From the NCBI GenBank assembly GCA_039933175.1, contig JBDTOR010000057.1:1-13930 (forward strand): 13,930 nucleotides of DNA, read 5' to 3'. Below, piece after piece: positions 1 to 7,123 of the stretch. The notes beneath the pieces were generated by a model. It had not been told where the DNA came from and ran no database searches. It was given only the letters and a program-made list of their open reading frames with translations. The stretch comes from Hyphomicrobium_A sp039933175 (lineage in GTDB: Bacteria; Pseudomonadota; Alphaproteobacteria; Rhizobiales; Hyphomicrobiaceae). The number at the start of each line of letters is the position of its first letter. Positions within the stretch are counted from its first letter, which is position 1. The translations under genes were made by a program, and so were the position numbers.

Positions 1-103
1 TCGTCAGGATGAGGCCGCCGAACAGGATGAGAACGAGGCCGAGGGCAAGCAGCCATCCCCAGCTCTGATGCAGCTTCGAACGCAGGCCTGTCGTCTCGGT
101 CAT
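1..103 (-). CDS. HdeD-like (DUF308) small membrane protein, 5' end only
   Basis: Only the first 34 codons lie in the window; the gene runs off the left edge. The ATG at 103-101 follows a CGGAG Shine-Dalgarno about 7 nt upstream. The visible N-terminus reads MTETTGLRSKLHQSWGW and continues into a strongly hydrophobic stretch (LLALGLVLILFGGLIL), which is the start of a first transmembrane helix. An 'LRxxLHxSWGWxLALG' opening is typical of HdeD/DUF308 inner-membrane proteins, which have about six helices and in enterobacteria are linked to acid resistance. The family call is by recall and covers only the first helix, so any other small polytopic membrane protein remains possible. Confidence 0.55.
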   Translation of the reverse strand, partial: MTETTGLRSKLHQSWGWLLALGLVLILFGGLILT

Positions 104-155
104 CGGTCGGCTCCGTAGCGGCATTCTCGCAGCGCCGGACTAGCACGCCATCTGC

Positions 156-1722
156 CTATTTTTTGCTAACTGGCCGAGCGGCGAGAACCTTCCGCGCCGC
201 TGCGGCGCCGGCCAGAATGGCACCCGTATAACCGCCGCTGCCTCCATAGGCGGAGGCCAGAAACAGCCCGTCGATCGGCGTCTTGGCTGATCGGCCAGTA
301 CCCTTCCAGATCGGCCCCGCGGGCGGCAGGGGGGCGAAGCCGTACACGGCGCCGCCCGGGGCGTTGAGGTAGGTTTTGATCGAGTTCGCCGTGCTGATGA
401 CGGATGTGGCTACGCTCGCAGCAAATCCCGGAAACACGCGATCGAGCGCCGAACTGATGGCCGCCTGCCAGAGACCGCGCTTTTGCTCATAGGATGATGC
501 GTCCAAGCCTTGCCAATTGGCCAGTCTGTCTGCGCCGACAACCGATACGGGGAACGGCGGCCCGCCGAGGCCGCTGTCTATAGCGGAATAGTTGACGACG
601 GCGATTGGCGGCAGCGCTTCGCCGGGTGACCCCGCCAGGATTGCGGCGCCGCGCCGGTAGTCGGCAAGCCTCGTCATCCACTCCGGCAGCAGCATCGTTG
701 AGTAGGCGCTGAGACCGAACTCGGCTGGCCGCCGCGATAGGCCGAAAGTCGCAGAGAACAGCGATATCGATAAAGGATGCTCGGCGTAGGGTGCGAAGAA
801 GGCCCGTCGCGCACGTTGCGGCAGCATGTTCGCTACGCAAGTTGGAGCGGCGTTGCTGACGACGATAGGTGCGCGAGCCTCGACGCGGTCGCCGCCGTCT
901 TTGCCCTCATGCACCACCCCGACCGGAAGGCCGTTGCCATCGAGCAGAATCTCCGTCACGTGGCGGCGGAGCAAAAGTTCGCCGCCTGCCGCCTTCAGCG
1001 CTCGTGCAAGCGCATTGCTCAGCCGCTGTGAGCCGCCTTGAATGTAGCGGCCGCCCGACGCGATGTAGCCGCCCTGCGCGACGGCAAACAGAACCCACCA
1101 CAGTGCATCGGGATCATCGTGCCAATAGAGCATGTTCGCAGCGAGCGCACACTTGGCACCCTCGTCATCGGCGAATGCTCTCTGCAGCCGTTCGGAGAGC
1201 GAGCGGCGCCATCCGCTCACTGCCGGGCCCAGCTTCAGGACGGCCGAGAGCCCCGCCAATGGATTGTCGAAGGCGGCGCGGCCTTTGCTCAGAATGCCGA
1301 GCCCAGTGGTGATGCGCTCCATATCGGAGAGCACATCGGCAATGCCGCCGCGTAGCGAGGGAAAGCGCTCGGTGAGTGCCGCGCGCGCATCGGCAAACCC
1401 CTGCGGCAGGACGAACGCTGGGCCGAGCGGCCCCCCCCCGTGCCTCGTAAACGCAGCCCGTGGGTACCCAGGCGACTTTGTCGAGCACACCCAGCCCCTT
1501 GAGAATGGCGTGCTTGGGATCGATGGGATCTTCCGGGTTTGCGGTTTCGTGCAGCGAGGCCTCGACGACGAGATCGCCGGCTTTGTAGGTCGAGGCGGCG
1601 CCACCAACGCCGTAGTTGCGCTCGATGAGCAGCGTGCTGCGTCCGGCTTTGGCGAGCATCGCTGCTGCGGTAAGGCCGCCGAGGCCCGCGCCAATGACGA
1701 TGGCGTCGTAGCGAAGGCTCAT
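156..1722 (-). pseudogene. Phytoene desaturase-like NAD(P)/FAD oxidoreductase, frameshifted in a C9 tract
   Basis: The N-terminal part (ATG at 1722) opens MSLRYDAIVIGAGLGGL, a Rossmann FAD-binding fold with GxGxxG at residues 11-16, followed by LIERN, the acidic end of strand 2. It stays in frame to about base 1431, near residue 97. The rest of the protein (RFPSL..., then the C-terminal FAD-contact segment GLFLASAYGGSGGYTGAILAG) continues in another frame down to the TAG at 158-156. The switch falls exactly at nine consecutive C (1431-1439). With eight, the reading would be VYEARGGPLGPAFVLP and give one protein of about 521 residues, the usual length of CrtI-type amine-oxidase-superfamily enzymes. 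These oxidise or isomerise polyenes or prenyl lipids; the substrate here is unknown. No carotenoid genes are nearby. The start has only a weak Shine-Dalgarno. The break may be a sequencing error, a real mutation or a phase-variable tract. Confidence 0.85.
1431..1439. repeat. C9 homopolymer at the frameshift point
   Basis: Nine consecutive C on the plus strand, read as G9 in the oxidoreductase gene. It is by far the longest C or G run inside a coding region of this window, and it sits exactly where the two halves of the oxidoreductase change frame. A tract of eight restores a single open frame. Confidence 0.9.
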
Positions 1723-1820
1723 GTTTGTGCTTTCGGACCAGAGTGCAGACTACGCCGGCTTGCTTAGTCCAGGTGCGCGCCCGTTAACAGTCCGGAATAC
1801 GATGCCCTTGTTTAGCGCGC

Positions 1821-4028
1821 TCAGCCCGTCGCCGCGGCCTTGGGCGCACGCTCGGCAATGAATTGCGTCATTTGTTCCACCGTCAGCGGCCGCGAGAACA
1901 GAAAGCCCTGCAACTGGTGGCAGCCGGAGCCCTGCAGCCAGCGCTGCTGCGCGTCCGTCTCGACGCCCTCGGCAACGATGGTGAGATTGAGGTCCTGCCC
2001 GAGGCGAATAATGGACGCAAGAATGACCGAGCTTTCCTGCGGCGCGCCGGCGCCGTCGATAAAGCTGCGATCGATCTTCAGTTTGTCGAAGCCGAAGCGG
2101 CGCAGGTACTGCAGGCTCGAGTAGCCGGTGCCGAAATCGTCGAGCGCAACCTTGACGCCGAGGCTCTGCAGTCCGCGCATCTGCTCGTTGGCGCGCTTTT
2201 CGTCGGCAAGCAGCACGCTCTCGGTGATCTCGATCTCCAACCGGTTGGCGGGGAAGCGGCTCTCGCGCAGCACGTCACGTACCACCTCGACGACGTCGCC
2301 GTGATGAATCTGCGAAGCCGAGACGTTGACGGCTACGCTGATGTCCGGCCAAGCCCTGCCGTCCTCGACCGCGCGGCGCAGCACGAGCACGCCGATGTCT
2401 GGGATGAGGCCGGTCTCCTCGGCGAGCGGGATGAAAATTTCCGGGGACACCGTACCGAGCGCGTCATCCCTCCAGCGCGCCAGGGCTTCGACGCCGAGCA
2501 CCTGCGTGCCGCTCGGATCCATTAGCGGCTGGTAGGCGACGTCGATATTGCCTTCGGCCACCGCTGTCCGCAGCGCCTGTTCGAGCGCCCGGCGATAGCT
2601 GACCTCGCTATCCATTTCGGGCGCAAAGGCAGCCGCCGTTCCTCCTCCCGCGGCCTTGGCCTTGTCGACGGCCAAGTCGGCGCGACGCAGGAGTTCGTCG
2701 CCCGCGTCGCCGTCGCGGGGCGCGATGGCGAAGCCCACCGAGGCGCCGGCGAACACGCGCGTGCCGTCAATATCGACAGGTTCGGCGAGTGTGGCGATCA
2801 CGTCCGCCGCCAGCTCTGCTGCACTGTCGGTACGAAGCCCGGGGATTAGTATGATAAAATTATCCCCGTGCGGTCGAGCCAGGAGCGTTGCAGCAGGCAG
2901 CAACCTCTGGAGCCGCTTGGCAGTGGCGTTCAGCACGGCATCACCGACGCCATGACCGAATGCGTCGTTGATGCCTTTGAACTGGTCGATGTTGACTGAA
3001 AGTATGCCGAGGGTGGCACCCTTTGCCTTTGCTTGGGCGAGCGACCGTGTAAAGGCCTCTTGTAGGCCAAACCGGTTCGGTAGTCCGGTAAGCGGGTCCG
3101 TGCGCGCCGCCAAAGTTGCGAACTCTTCGCTCTGCACCAGCCGTTTCGCCTGCCGCTTGCCCCACAGGATAAGCAGGTAGGTCAGCGCCATGACCAGCAG
3201 GAGCGCGACGCCGAGCCCTGGCGCCACCCGCCGGATGAACTCCAGGCCGGGGCGGCTCTTGCGCCAGGACAGCAGCCCGACGGGTGTGCCGTTGACGGAT
3301 TTCACTCCTTCGCTCACGTCGCTTGAAGGCGTCCCTTGCGCCGTCCACGCCATATCCCGAAAGCCGAAGTTGTCACCGAGCCGCTTGGTGAATGTCTTGT
3401 CTAGGTCTTCAACGGCCACGAGCAGCATCGGCTTGCCTGTCACGGCCGCGTCATAGCCGCGGTCGGGGAGGATGCTCGAGACGACAACGGTTGCCGGTCG
3501 GCCGCCTATGGCCCTGACGTCGGCTACGGCACGATGCAATGCGGACGTGCCGTTGCCGAGCGGCACTTCGGTCTCGACCACGTTGTAGGCGGGCAGATTG
3601 GTTTTGGCGTCGCGAACCGCTTTGATGAGATCTCGCAGTCCGCCCGCCAAGGCTGAGAAATCGTTCTGCTGTGCTGGGTCCGAAGCCACAAAGCCGAACA
3701 CCGGCGTATTGTCGGATGCCAGCACATAGATGCGATCGTAACCCAGCAGCTGCGTCAGATAGCTGCCGTAGAACGTTTGCATCCATGCCGTGTCGCGCGC
3801 GCGCGTGCGCTCGTACGATTCCGTCCACACCGTCTGCACGCGCAGTTCGCGCGCCAGCGCCAGCCCGTGCTGATCGAGCGCGTGCTCGATCGTCTCGCGC
3901 TGACGCGTGAGCGCGATGGTATCGGCCTCGCGTGCGCCGATCACCAGCGATGCGATCACGACCGCAAAGGACGCAGCTGCGAGAGCTACTATCGGCAATG
4001 TCACAAACGCGGTTGCACGCCTCTGCAA
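1821..4028 (-). CDS. CHASE4-GGDEF-EAL protein, probable c-di-GMP phosphodiesterase
   Basis: 735 residues. Transmembrane segments at about 8-32 and 268-290 flank a periplasmic sensor that looks like CHASE4 (about 50-230, with WTESYERTRARDTAWMQTFYG). GGDEF domain begins at DPLTGLPNR (311-319), but its signature is HGDNF (387-391) instead of GGDEF, and the first Asp of the DxD metal pair is Asn346. The EAL domain keeps its expected residues: VEAL (513-516), NVS (568-570), EITES (600-604), DDFGTGYSSL (630-639), KIDRSF (651-656), EGVET (687-691) and QGFLFSRP. I infer c-di-GMP hydrolysis, with the GGDEF domain sensory (possibly GTP-binding) rather than a cyclase. The start is TTG, chosen because GGAGGG lies 8 nt upstream and the next in-frame ATG (residue 83) would remove the first membrane helix. 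Its ligand is unknown. It is monocistronic as far as can be seen, about 100 bp before the oxidoreductase gene. Confidence 0.92.
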   Translation of the reverse strand: MQRRATAFVTLPIVALAAASFAVVIASLVIGAREADTIALTRQRETIEHALDQHGLALARELRVQTVWTESYERTRARDTAWMQTFYGSYLTQLLGYDRIYVLASDNTPVFGFVASDPAQQNDFSALAGGLRDLIKAVRDAKTNLPAYNVVETEVPLGNGTSALHRAVADVRAIGGRPATVVVSSILPDRGYDAAVTGKPMLLVAVEDLDKTFTKRLGDNFGFRDMAWTAQGTPSSDVSEGVKSVNGTPVGLLSWRKSRPGLEFIRRVAPGLGVALLLVMALTYLLILWGKRQAKRLVQSEEFATLAARTDPLTGLPNRFGLQEAFTRSLAQAKAKGATLGILSVNIDQFKGINDAFGHGVGDAVLNATAKRLQRLLPAATLLARPHGDNFIILIPGLRTDSAAELAADVIATLAEPVDIDGTRVFAGASVGFAIAPRDGDAGDELLRRADLAVDKAKAAGGGTAAAFAPEMDSEVSYRRALEQALRTAVAEGNIDVAYQPLMDPSGTQVLGVEALARWRDDALGTVSPEIFIPLAEETGLIPDIGVLVLRRAVEDGRAWPDISVAVNVSASQIHHGDVVEVVRDVLRESRFPANRLEIEITESVLLADEKRANEQMRGLQSLGVKVALDDFGTGYSSLQYLRRFGFDKLKIDRSFIDGAGAPQESSVILASIIRLGQDLNLTIVAEGVETDAQQRWLQGSGCHQLQGFLFSRPLTVEQMTQFIAERAPKAAATG

Positions 4029-4055
4029 TCAGCCACCCTCCGGGCACGCCATGGC

Positions 4056-4088
4056 ACACCGTTCAACGCACTGAACAGGTGTTTTTTT
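4056..4088 (+). terminator. Orphan intrinsic-terminator-like hairpin upstream of the CHASE4-GGDEF-EAL gene
   Basis: Left arm 4056-4065 (ACACCGTTCA) pairs with right arm 4072-4082 (TGAACAGGTGT), with one bulged A at 4077 and a 6-nt loop. Seven T (4082-4088) follow directly on the plus strand. That is a textbook Rho-independent terminator shape, but no plus-strand gene lies upstream. On the minus strand the same bases form a hairpin in the leader of the CHASE4-GGDEF-EAL mRNA, 28-54 nt before its TTG start. The rest of the 4029-4234 gap shows only a 5-bp stem (4098-4113) and no other gene. Confidence 0.5.
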
Positions 4089-4234
4089 CCAATAGGGCAC
4101 TGAATAAGCAGTGATTTCTGAGGAAATGTGTGCCGACGCGGTGAGCACTTCGTTAACAAAGCGCCGAAGTCGCCTCCAAACGGCACAACTTCAGGTGGAG
4201 CAGCACTGTAGGGGGCGCCGCCGGTGATGGCCGG

Positions 4235-5275
4235 TCAGGGGCGCCAGCGCTCCTTCGGCTCCGCAGCATCGGCGGCATCCTGCTTGCGGCCGCGGCCGAT
4301 CTCGCGGCCGAGCGCATATAGCGCGTCCTTGACGCCCTGGCCCGAGACAGCGGACAGGATCAGCGGGTTCTTCTTCGCCGCCTTCTTAAGTGCCTCGGCA
4401 CGCTCTTCAAGCGTCGCGGCGTCGATCGCATCGCACTTCGACAGCGCGACGATCTCCTTCTTCTTGTCGAGCCCTTCGCCGTAAAGCTTCAGCTCGCGCC
4501 GCACCGTGCGATAGGCGCCGGCGACGTCCTCTTCCGTCGCGTCGACGAGATGCAAGAGAACCTTGGTGCGCTCGACGTGGCCGAGAAAGCGCGTGCCTAT
4601 GCCGGCGCCTTCGCTGGCGCCTTCGATCAGGCCCGGAATGTCGGCGAGCACGAAGTCGACGTCGCCGGCGCGCACCACGCCGAGGTTCGGATGCAGGGTC
4701 GTGAACGGATAGGCGGCGATTTTCGGCTTCGCCGCGCTCACGGCGGCAAGGAATGTCGACTTGCCGGCATTGGGCAATCCGACGACGCCTGCGTCGGCGA
4801 TCAGCTTCAGCCGCAGCCAGATGGTCAGCTCCTCGGCCGGCAGGCCGGGGTTGGCGCGGCGCGGCGCCTGGTTGGTCGACGACTTGAAATGCGCGTTGCC
4901 AAAGCCGCCGTTGCCGCCCTTGGCGAGCAGCGCGCGATCTCCGACATTCGCCAGATCGGCGAGCAACGTCTCCTGGTCCTCGGCATAGATCTGCGTGCCC
5001 GGCGGCACCTTGATGATGCAGTCGTCGCCGTTGGCGCCCGCGCGGTTTTTACCCGCGCCGTTACCGCCCTTCTGAGCCTTGAAGTGTTGCTGGTAGCGGT
5101 AGTCGATCAGCGTGTTGAGATTGTCGACGCAGACCGCCAGCACGTCACCGCCGCGGCCGCCGTCGCCGCCATCAGGACCGCCGTACTCGATGAACTTCTC
5201 GCGCCGGAAGCTGAGCGAGCCGTTACCGCCCGCGCCCGACATGATGTAGATCTTTGCTTGGTCGAGAAACTTCAT
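4235..5275 (-). CDS. obgE: GTPase ObgE/CgtA
   Basis: 346 residues, normal for ObgE of this group. It is an essential GTPase that binds the 50S subunit and links ribosome maturation to growth and stress. The Gly-rich Obg fold occupies about 1-158 (MKFLDQAKIY, then FRREKFIEYGGPDGGDGG at 23-40). The G domain follows: P-loop GLPNAGKST (166-174), switch I FTTLHPNLGVV (191-201), DIPGLIEGASEGAGIG (212-227), G4 as SKCD (279-282) and G5 SAV (308-310). The C-terminal tail is short and charged. An open frame continues upstream to 5719, but the family start MKFLDQA at 5275 is clear. That ATG overlaps the TGA of the upstream acetyltransferase gene as ATGA, so the two are probably translationally coupled. 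In many relatives proB and proA follow obgE; here a CHASE4-GGDEF-EAL gene does. Confidence 0.97.
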   Translation of the reverse strand: MKFLDQAKIYIMSGAGGNGSLSFRREKFIEYGGPDGGDGGRGGDVLAVCVDNLNTLIDYRYQQHFKAQKGGNGAGKNRAGANGDDCIIKVPPGTQIYAEDQETLLADLANVGDRALLAKGGNGGFGNAHFKSSTNQAPRRANPGLPAEELTIWLRLKLIADAGVVGLPNAGKSTFLAAVSAAKPKIAAYPFTTLHPNLGVVRAGDVDFVLADIPGLIEGASEGAGIGTRFLGHVERTKVLLHLVDATEEDVAGAYRTVRRELKLYGEGLDKKKEIVALSKCDAIDAATLEERAEALKKAAKKNPLILSAVSGQGVKDALYALGREIGRGRKQDAADAAEPKERWRP

Positions 5276-5793
5276 CGTGCCGGCCTCCGCCAGCCGGCGA
5301 GCCAAGGCCGCCGGCGCGTGTATCTTACAGTCGGCACCTCGCTTTGGCGCGCCTCGCACCACTGCGCGCCGGTGCCGACGCGGCGAAAGCCTAATTTTTT
5401 GATGACGCGAGCCGACGCCGGATTGTCGATGAAGTGCCCGCAGGTCAGCTGTTTGAAGCCGACGACATCGTAACAGTGGTGCATCAGCGTGCGGGCCGCC
5501 TCGGTGGCGTAGCCGTTGCCCCACCAAGGCTTGCCGATCCAGTAGCCGATCTCCGCCTGTCCAATGAGGTTGGCGATATAGCCGACGGCGCCGATCAACT
5601 CGCCGTCGCGTTCCACCGCGCGCACGAACTCGTCGTCGCCGAGCGAGGCGATCCACTGATCGGCGTCGATCAGCGAATAAGGGTGTGGAATACGGCTCGT
5701 CATGCGCGCAACGTCCCACTCGCCGGCGAACACGGCGACACGGCCCGCGTCGCGGGCGTGGATCGGACGATACGTCAAACGCTGCGAGCGCAT
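5272..5793 (-). CDS. GNAT-family N-acetyltransferase (RimJ/RimL-like)
   Basis: 173 residues. The Gcn5-related fold is visible: strand pair ELIGAVGYIANL (65-76), IGYWIGKPWWGNGYATEAA with the acetyl-CoA-binding loop WGNGYA at about 91-96, and the NPASARVIKKLGF motif (124-136) that closes RimJ/RimL-type domains. It transfers acetyl from acetyl-CoA to an amine; the substrate is not evident. Ribosomal-protein N-termini are the classical RimJ/L targets, and the gene sits between rpmA and obgE, a conserved spot in Hyphomicrobiales, which hints at but does not prove a ribosomal role. ATG at 5793 is preceded by CGGAG about 11 nt upstream. Its stop overlaps the obgE start by 4 bp. The terminator at 5845-5873 lies 52 bp before it, so it depends on read-through from rplU-rpmA or on a promoter of its own. 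Confidence 0.9.
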   Translation of the reverse strand: MRSQRLTYRPIHARDAGRVAVFAGEWDVARMTSRIPHPYSLIDADQWIASLGDDEFVRAVERDGELIGAVGYIANLIGQAEIGYWIGKPWWGNGYATEAARTLMHHCYDVVGFKQLTCGHFIDNPASARVIKKLGFRRVGTGAQWCEARQSEVPTVRYTRRRPWLAGWRRPAR

Positions 5794-5844
5794 GTGCTTC
5801 GCGCTCCGACTAATGCGCCGGCACGCGGCCGACTGGTGGACATG

Positions 5845-5873
5845 AAAAAGGGGGACGCCGCAACATCCCCCTT
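5845..5873 (-). terminator. Intrinsic terminator after rpmA
   Basis: On the minus strand, AAGGGGGA (5873-5866) pairs perfectly with TCCCCCTT (5855-5848) across a 10-nt loop, and the T run continues to 5845. It lies about 30 bp beyond the rpmA stop codon and ahead of the acetyltransferase-obgE pair, so it should separate or attenuate the two units. Confidence 0.85.
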
Positions 5874-5903
5874 AGAAAAACTTTGGCGGGTCGCCGCCCA
5901 GCG

Positions 5904-6176
5904 TTATTCGGAGGCCGGGGTCTCGCCATCGCGCACCGACACGTAGACGCGTCCATTGCGCTTGGTGTTGAACTCAACGGCGCCCTCGACCACGGCGAAG
6001 ATGGTGTGGTCGGTGCCCATGCCAACGCCGGTACCCGGGTGCCACTGCGTGCCGCGCTGGCGGACAAGGATGTTGCCGGGGATGACGTGCTCGCCGCCGT
6101 AGCGCTTCACGCCGAGACGCTTGGAATGCGAGTCGCGGCCGTTGCGAGTTGAGCCGCCAGCTTTCTTTTGTGCCAT
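5904..6176 (-). CDS. rpmA: 50S ribosomal protein bL27
   Basis: 90 residues, with the canonical bL27 N-terminus MAQKKAGGSTRNGRDSHSKR whose flexible tail reaches the peptidyl-transferase centre. LGVKRYGGEHVIPGNILVRQ and GTQWHPGTGVGMGTDHTIFA follow, all strongly conserved. There is no N-terminal extension of the kind cleaved by Prp in Firmicutes. The ATG at 6176 has AAAGGA about 9 nt upstream. It lies 32 bp after rplU and is co-transcribed with it from the 6652-6680 promoter; an intrinsic terminator follows at 5845-5873. Confidence 0.98.
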   Translation of the reverse strand: MAQKKAGGSTRNGRDSHSKRLGVKRYGGEHVIPGNILVRQRGTQWHPGTGVGMGTDHTIFAVVEGAVEFNTKRNGRVYVSVRDGETPASE

Positions 6177-6208
6177 CGTTCAGTTCCTTTGAAAGTTCGG
6201 GCGGCCGC

Positions 6209-6520
6209 TTAGGCGCCGACGATGCTGGTGATGCGGACCTTGACGAGATCCTGGCGATGGCCGCGCTTGCGGCGCGAATTCTTGCGGCGGCGCTTCTTGA
6301 AGGAAATTACCTTCGGGCCGCGCGTCGTCTCCACGAACTCCCCGACGACCTTGGCGCCGGAGATGAGAGGGCTGCCGAATTTGGGGGTGTCGCCGCCGAT
6401 CATAAGGACTTCGGCGAATTCGACCTTGGAACCGGCGTCGCCGGCGATCTTCTCGATGGTGATGACGTCGTCAGCAGCAACACGGTACTGCTTGCCGCCC
6501 GTCTTTATGACAGCGTACAT
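6209..6520 (-). CDS. rplU: 50S ribosomal protein bL21
   Basis: 103 residues. MYAVIKTGGKQYRV is the diagnostic bL21 N-terminus, and the basic C-terminal region FKKRRRKNSRRKRGHRQ is the 23S rRNA-binding part ahead of the closing strand VKVRITSI. ATG at 6520 is preceded by AAGGA about 7 nt upstream. It is the first gene of the rplU-rpmA unit and has a leader of about 125 nt with stacked hairpins, which may carry feedback control by a ribosomal protein. Confidence 0.98.
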   Translation of the reverse strand: MYAVIKTGGKQYRVAADDVITIEKIAGDAGSKVEFAEVLMIGGDTPKFGSPLISGAKVVGEFVETTRGPKVISFKKRRRKNSRRKRGHRQDLVKVRITSIVGA

Positions 6521-6645
6521 GGCTATTCCTTCAACGTTATCCGCGCCCTATGGCGCCGCAGTTACCTGCGGACTTTAGAGGTCGCCTCTAGGGCGGCCGA
6601 GCCTCGGGCAGCGCATTGCGCGCCCCGGTTGAAGGGGCACGAGAG
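6521..6645 (-). promoter_or_regulatory. Structured 5' leader of rplU
   Basis: Between the predicted transcription start (about 6645) and the rplU ATG, the minus-strand RNA can form three tandem stems: GCCCC/GGGGC (6638-6634 with 6626-6622), TAGAGG-CGA-CCTCTA (6590-6576), and CCGCAG-GTAA-CTGCGG (6571-6556), the last a perfect 6-bp stem with a GNRA-type tetraloop. The Shine-Dalgarno lies downstream of them. Several ribosomal-protein operons use such leaders for autoregulation; whether this one does is inference. Confidence 0.5.
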
Positions 6646-6651
6646 GGCCGG

Positions 6652-6680
6652 TTTATCGTCGAACGTCAAAAAAATGTCAA
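6652..6680 (-). promoter_or_regulatory. Sigma-70 promoter of rplU-rpmA
   Basis: On the minus strand a perfect -35 TTGACA (6680-6675) is followed by a 17-bp spacer starting with a T7 run and by -10 GATAAA (6657-6652). The predicted start is near 6645, about 125 nt before the rplU ATG. Confidence 0.75.
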
Positions 6681-6757
6681 TCCGAACCGAGGTTTTACGG
6701 GGCCAGCACGGCTCTTGGCGCCCTGAACAGCCATAATCCGGCCCCGCTGCCCCGAAA

Positions 6758-6786
6758 TTGCCGCTAGCAAATACGAAAGGCTACAC
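6758..6786 (+). promoter_or_regulatory. Possible promoter of the cold-shock gene
   Basis: TTGCCG (6758-6763) and CTACAC (6781-6786) are separated by exactly 17 bp, an acceptable alphaproteobacterial housekeeping promoter. It would give a leader of about 70 nt before the GTG start. The match is moderate, so this is tentative. The remainder of 6681-6862 shows no gene. Confidence 0.35.
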
Positions 6787-6862
6787 GTCTGATTAAGCGG
6801 GACGACGGCGGCCGACCGTGCTAGCCGTGTCACGCCTAGTAACTCAAAGGAGAGGGCTTCTC

Positions 6863-7069
6863 GTGGCTCAAGGAACTGTGAAGTGGTTTAATTCGCAAAA
6901 AGGCTTCGGCTTCATTCAGCCGGACGGCGGCGGGAATGACGTGTTCGTGCACATCAGCGCTGTAGAGCGCGCTGGGCTCAGCACGCTCAATGAAAATCAG
7001 AAGGTGTCGTTCGAGACCGAGACTGGCCGCAATGGCAAGGCGTCGGCCGTGAACTTGAAGGTCCTCTAA
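6863..7069 (+). CDS. CspA-family cold-shock protein
   Basis: 68 residues from a GTG start: AQGTVKWFNSQKGFGFIQP, with the RNP1 motif KGFGFI (13-18) and RNP2 VFVHI (27-31), then the closing strands of the five-stranded OB fold. It binds single-stranded RNA and DNA and acts as an RNA chaperone. The GTG at 6863 is preferred over an in-frame ATG at 6818 because family members begin MAxGTVKWFN and AAAGGAGAG lies about 10 nt upstream of the GTG. It is transcribed divergently from rplU. Paralogues in alphaproteobacteria include both cold-inducible and constitutive copies, and nothing here tells which this is. Confidence 0.95.
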   Translation: MAQGTVKWFNSQKGFGFIQPDGGGNDVFVHISAVERAGLSTLNENQKVSFETETGRNGKASAVNLKVL

Positions 7070-7093
7070 TCGGGAACCTCGGTCGCTGAAGCC

Positions 7094-7118
7094 CCGCGCG
7101 TAGAATTAACTAGCGCGG
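7094..7118 (+). other. Hairpin between the cold-shock gene and the Ntn-hydrolase-like gene
   Basis: CCGCGC (7094-7099), one bulged G, TAG, loop AATTAA, CTA, GCGCGG (7113-7118): nine base pairs, ending 5 nt before the next ATG. No T run follows, so it is not a standard terminator. It could stabilise the csp mRNA 3' end or occlude initiation of the downstream gene, which has no visible Shine-Dalgarno. Confidence 0.5.
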
Positions 7119-7123
7119 CGCTC

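Noticed and set aside
4550..5473. A 307-codon plus-strand open frame
   Set aside because: It is antisense to obgE and the acetyltransferase gene and has no family signature.
5276..5719. N-terminal extension of ObgE by about 148 residues
   Set aside because: The extension reads the acetyltransferase gene in the wrong frame. ObgE proteins start MKFLDQA, which is at 5275.
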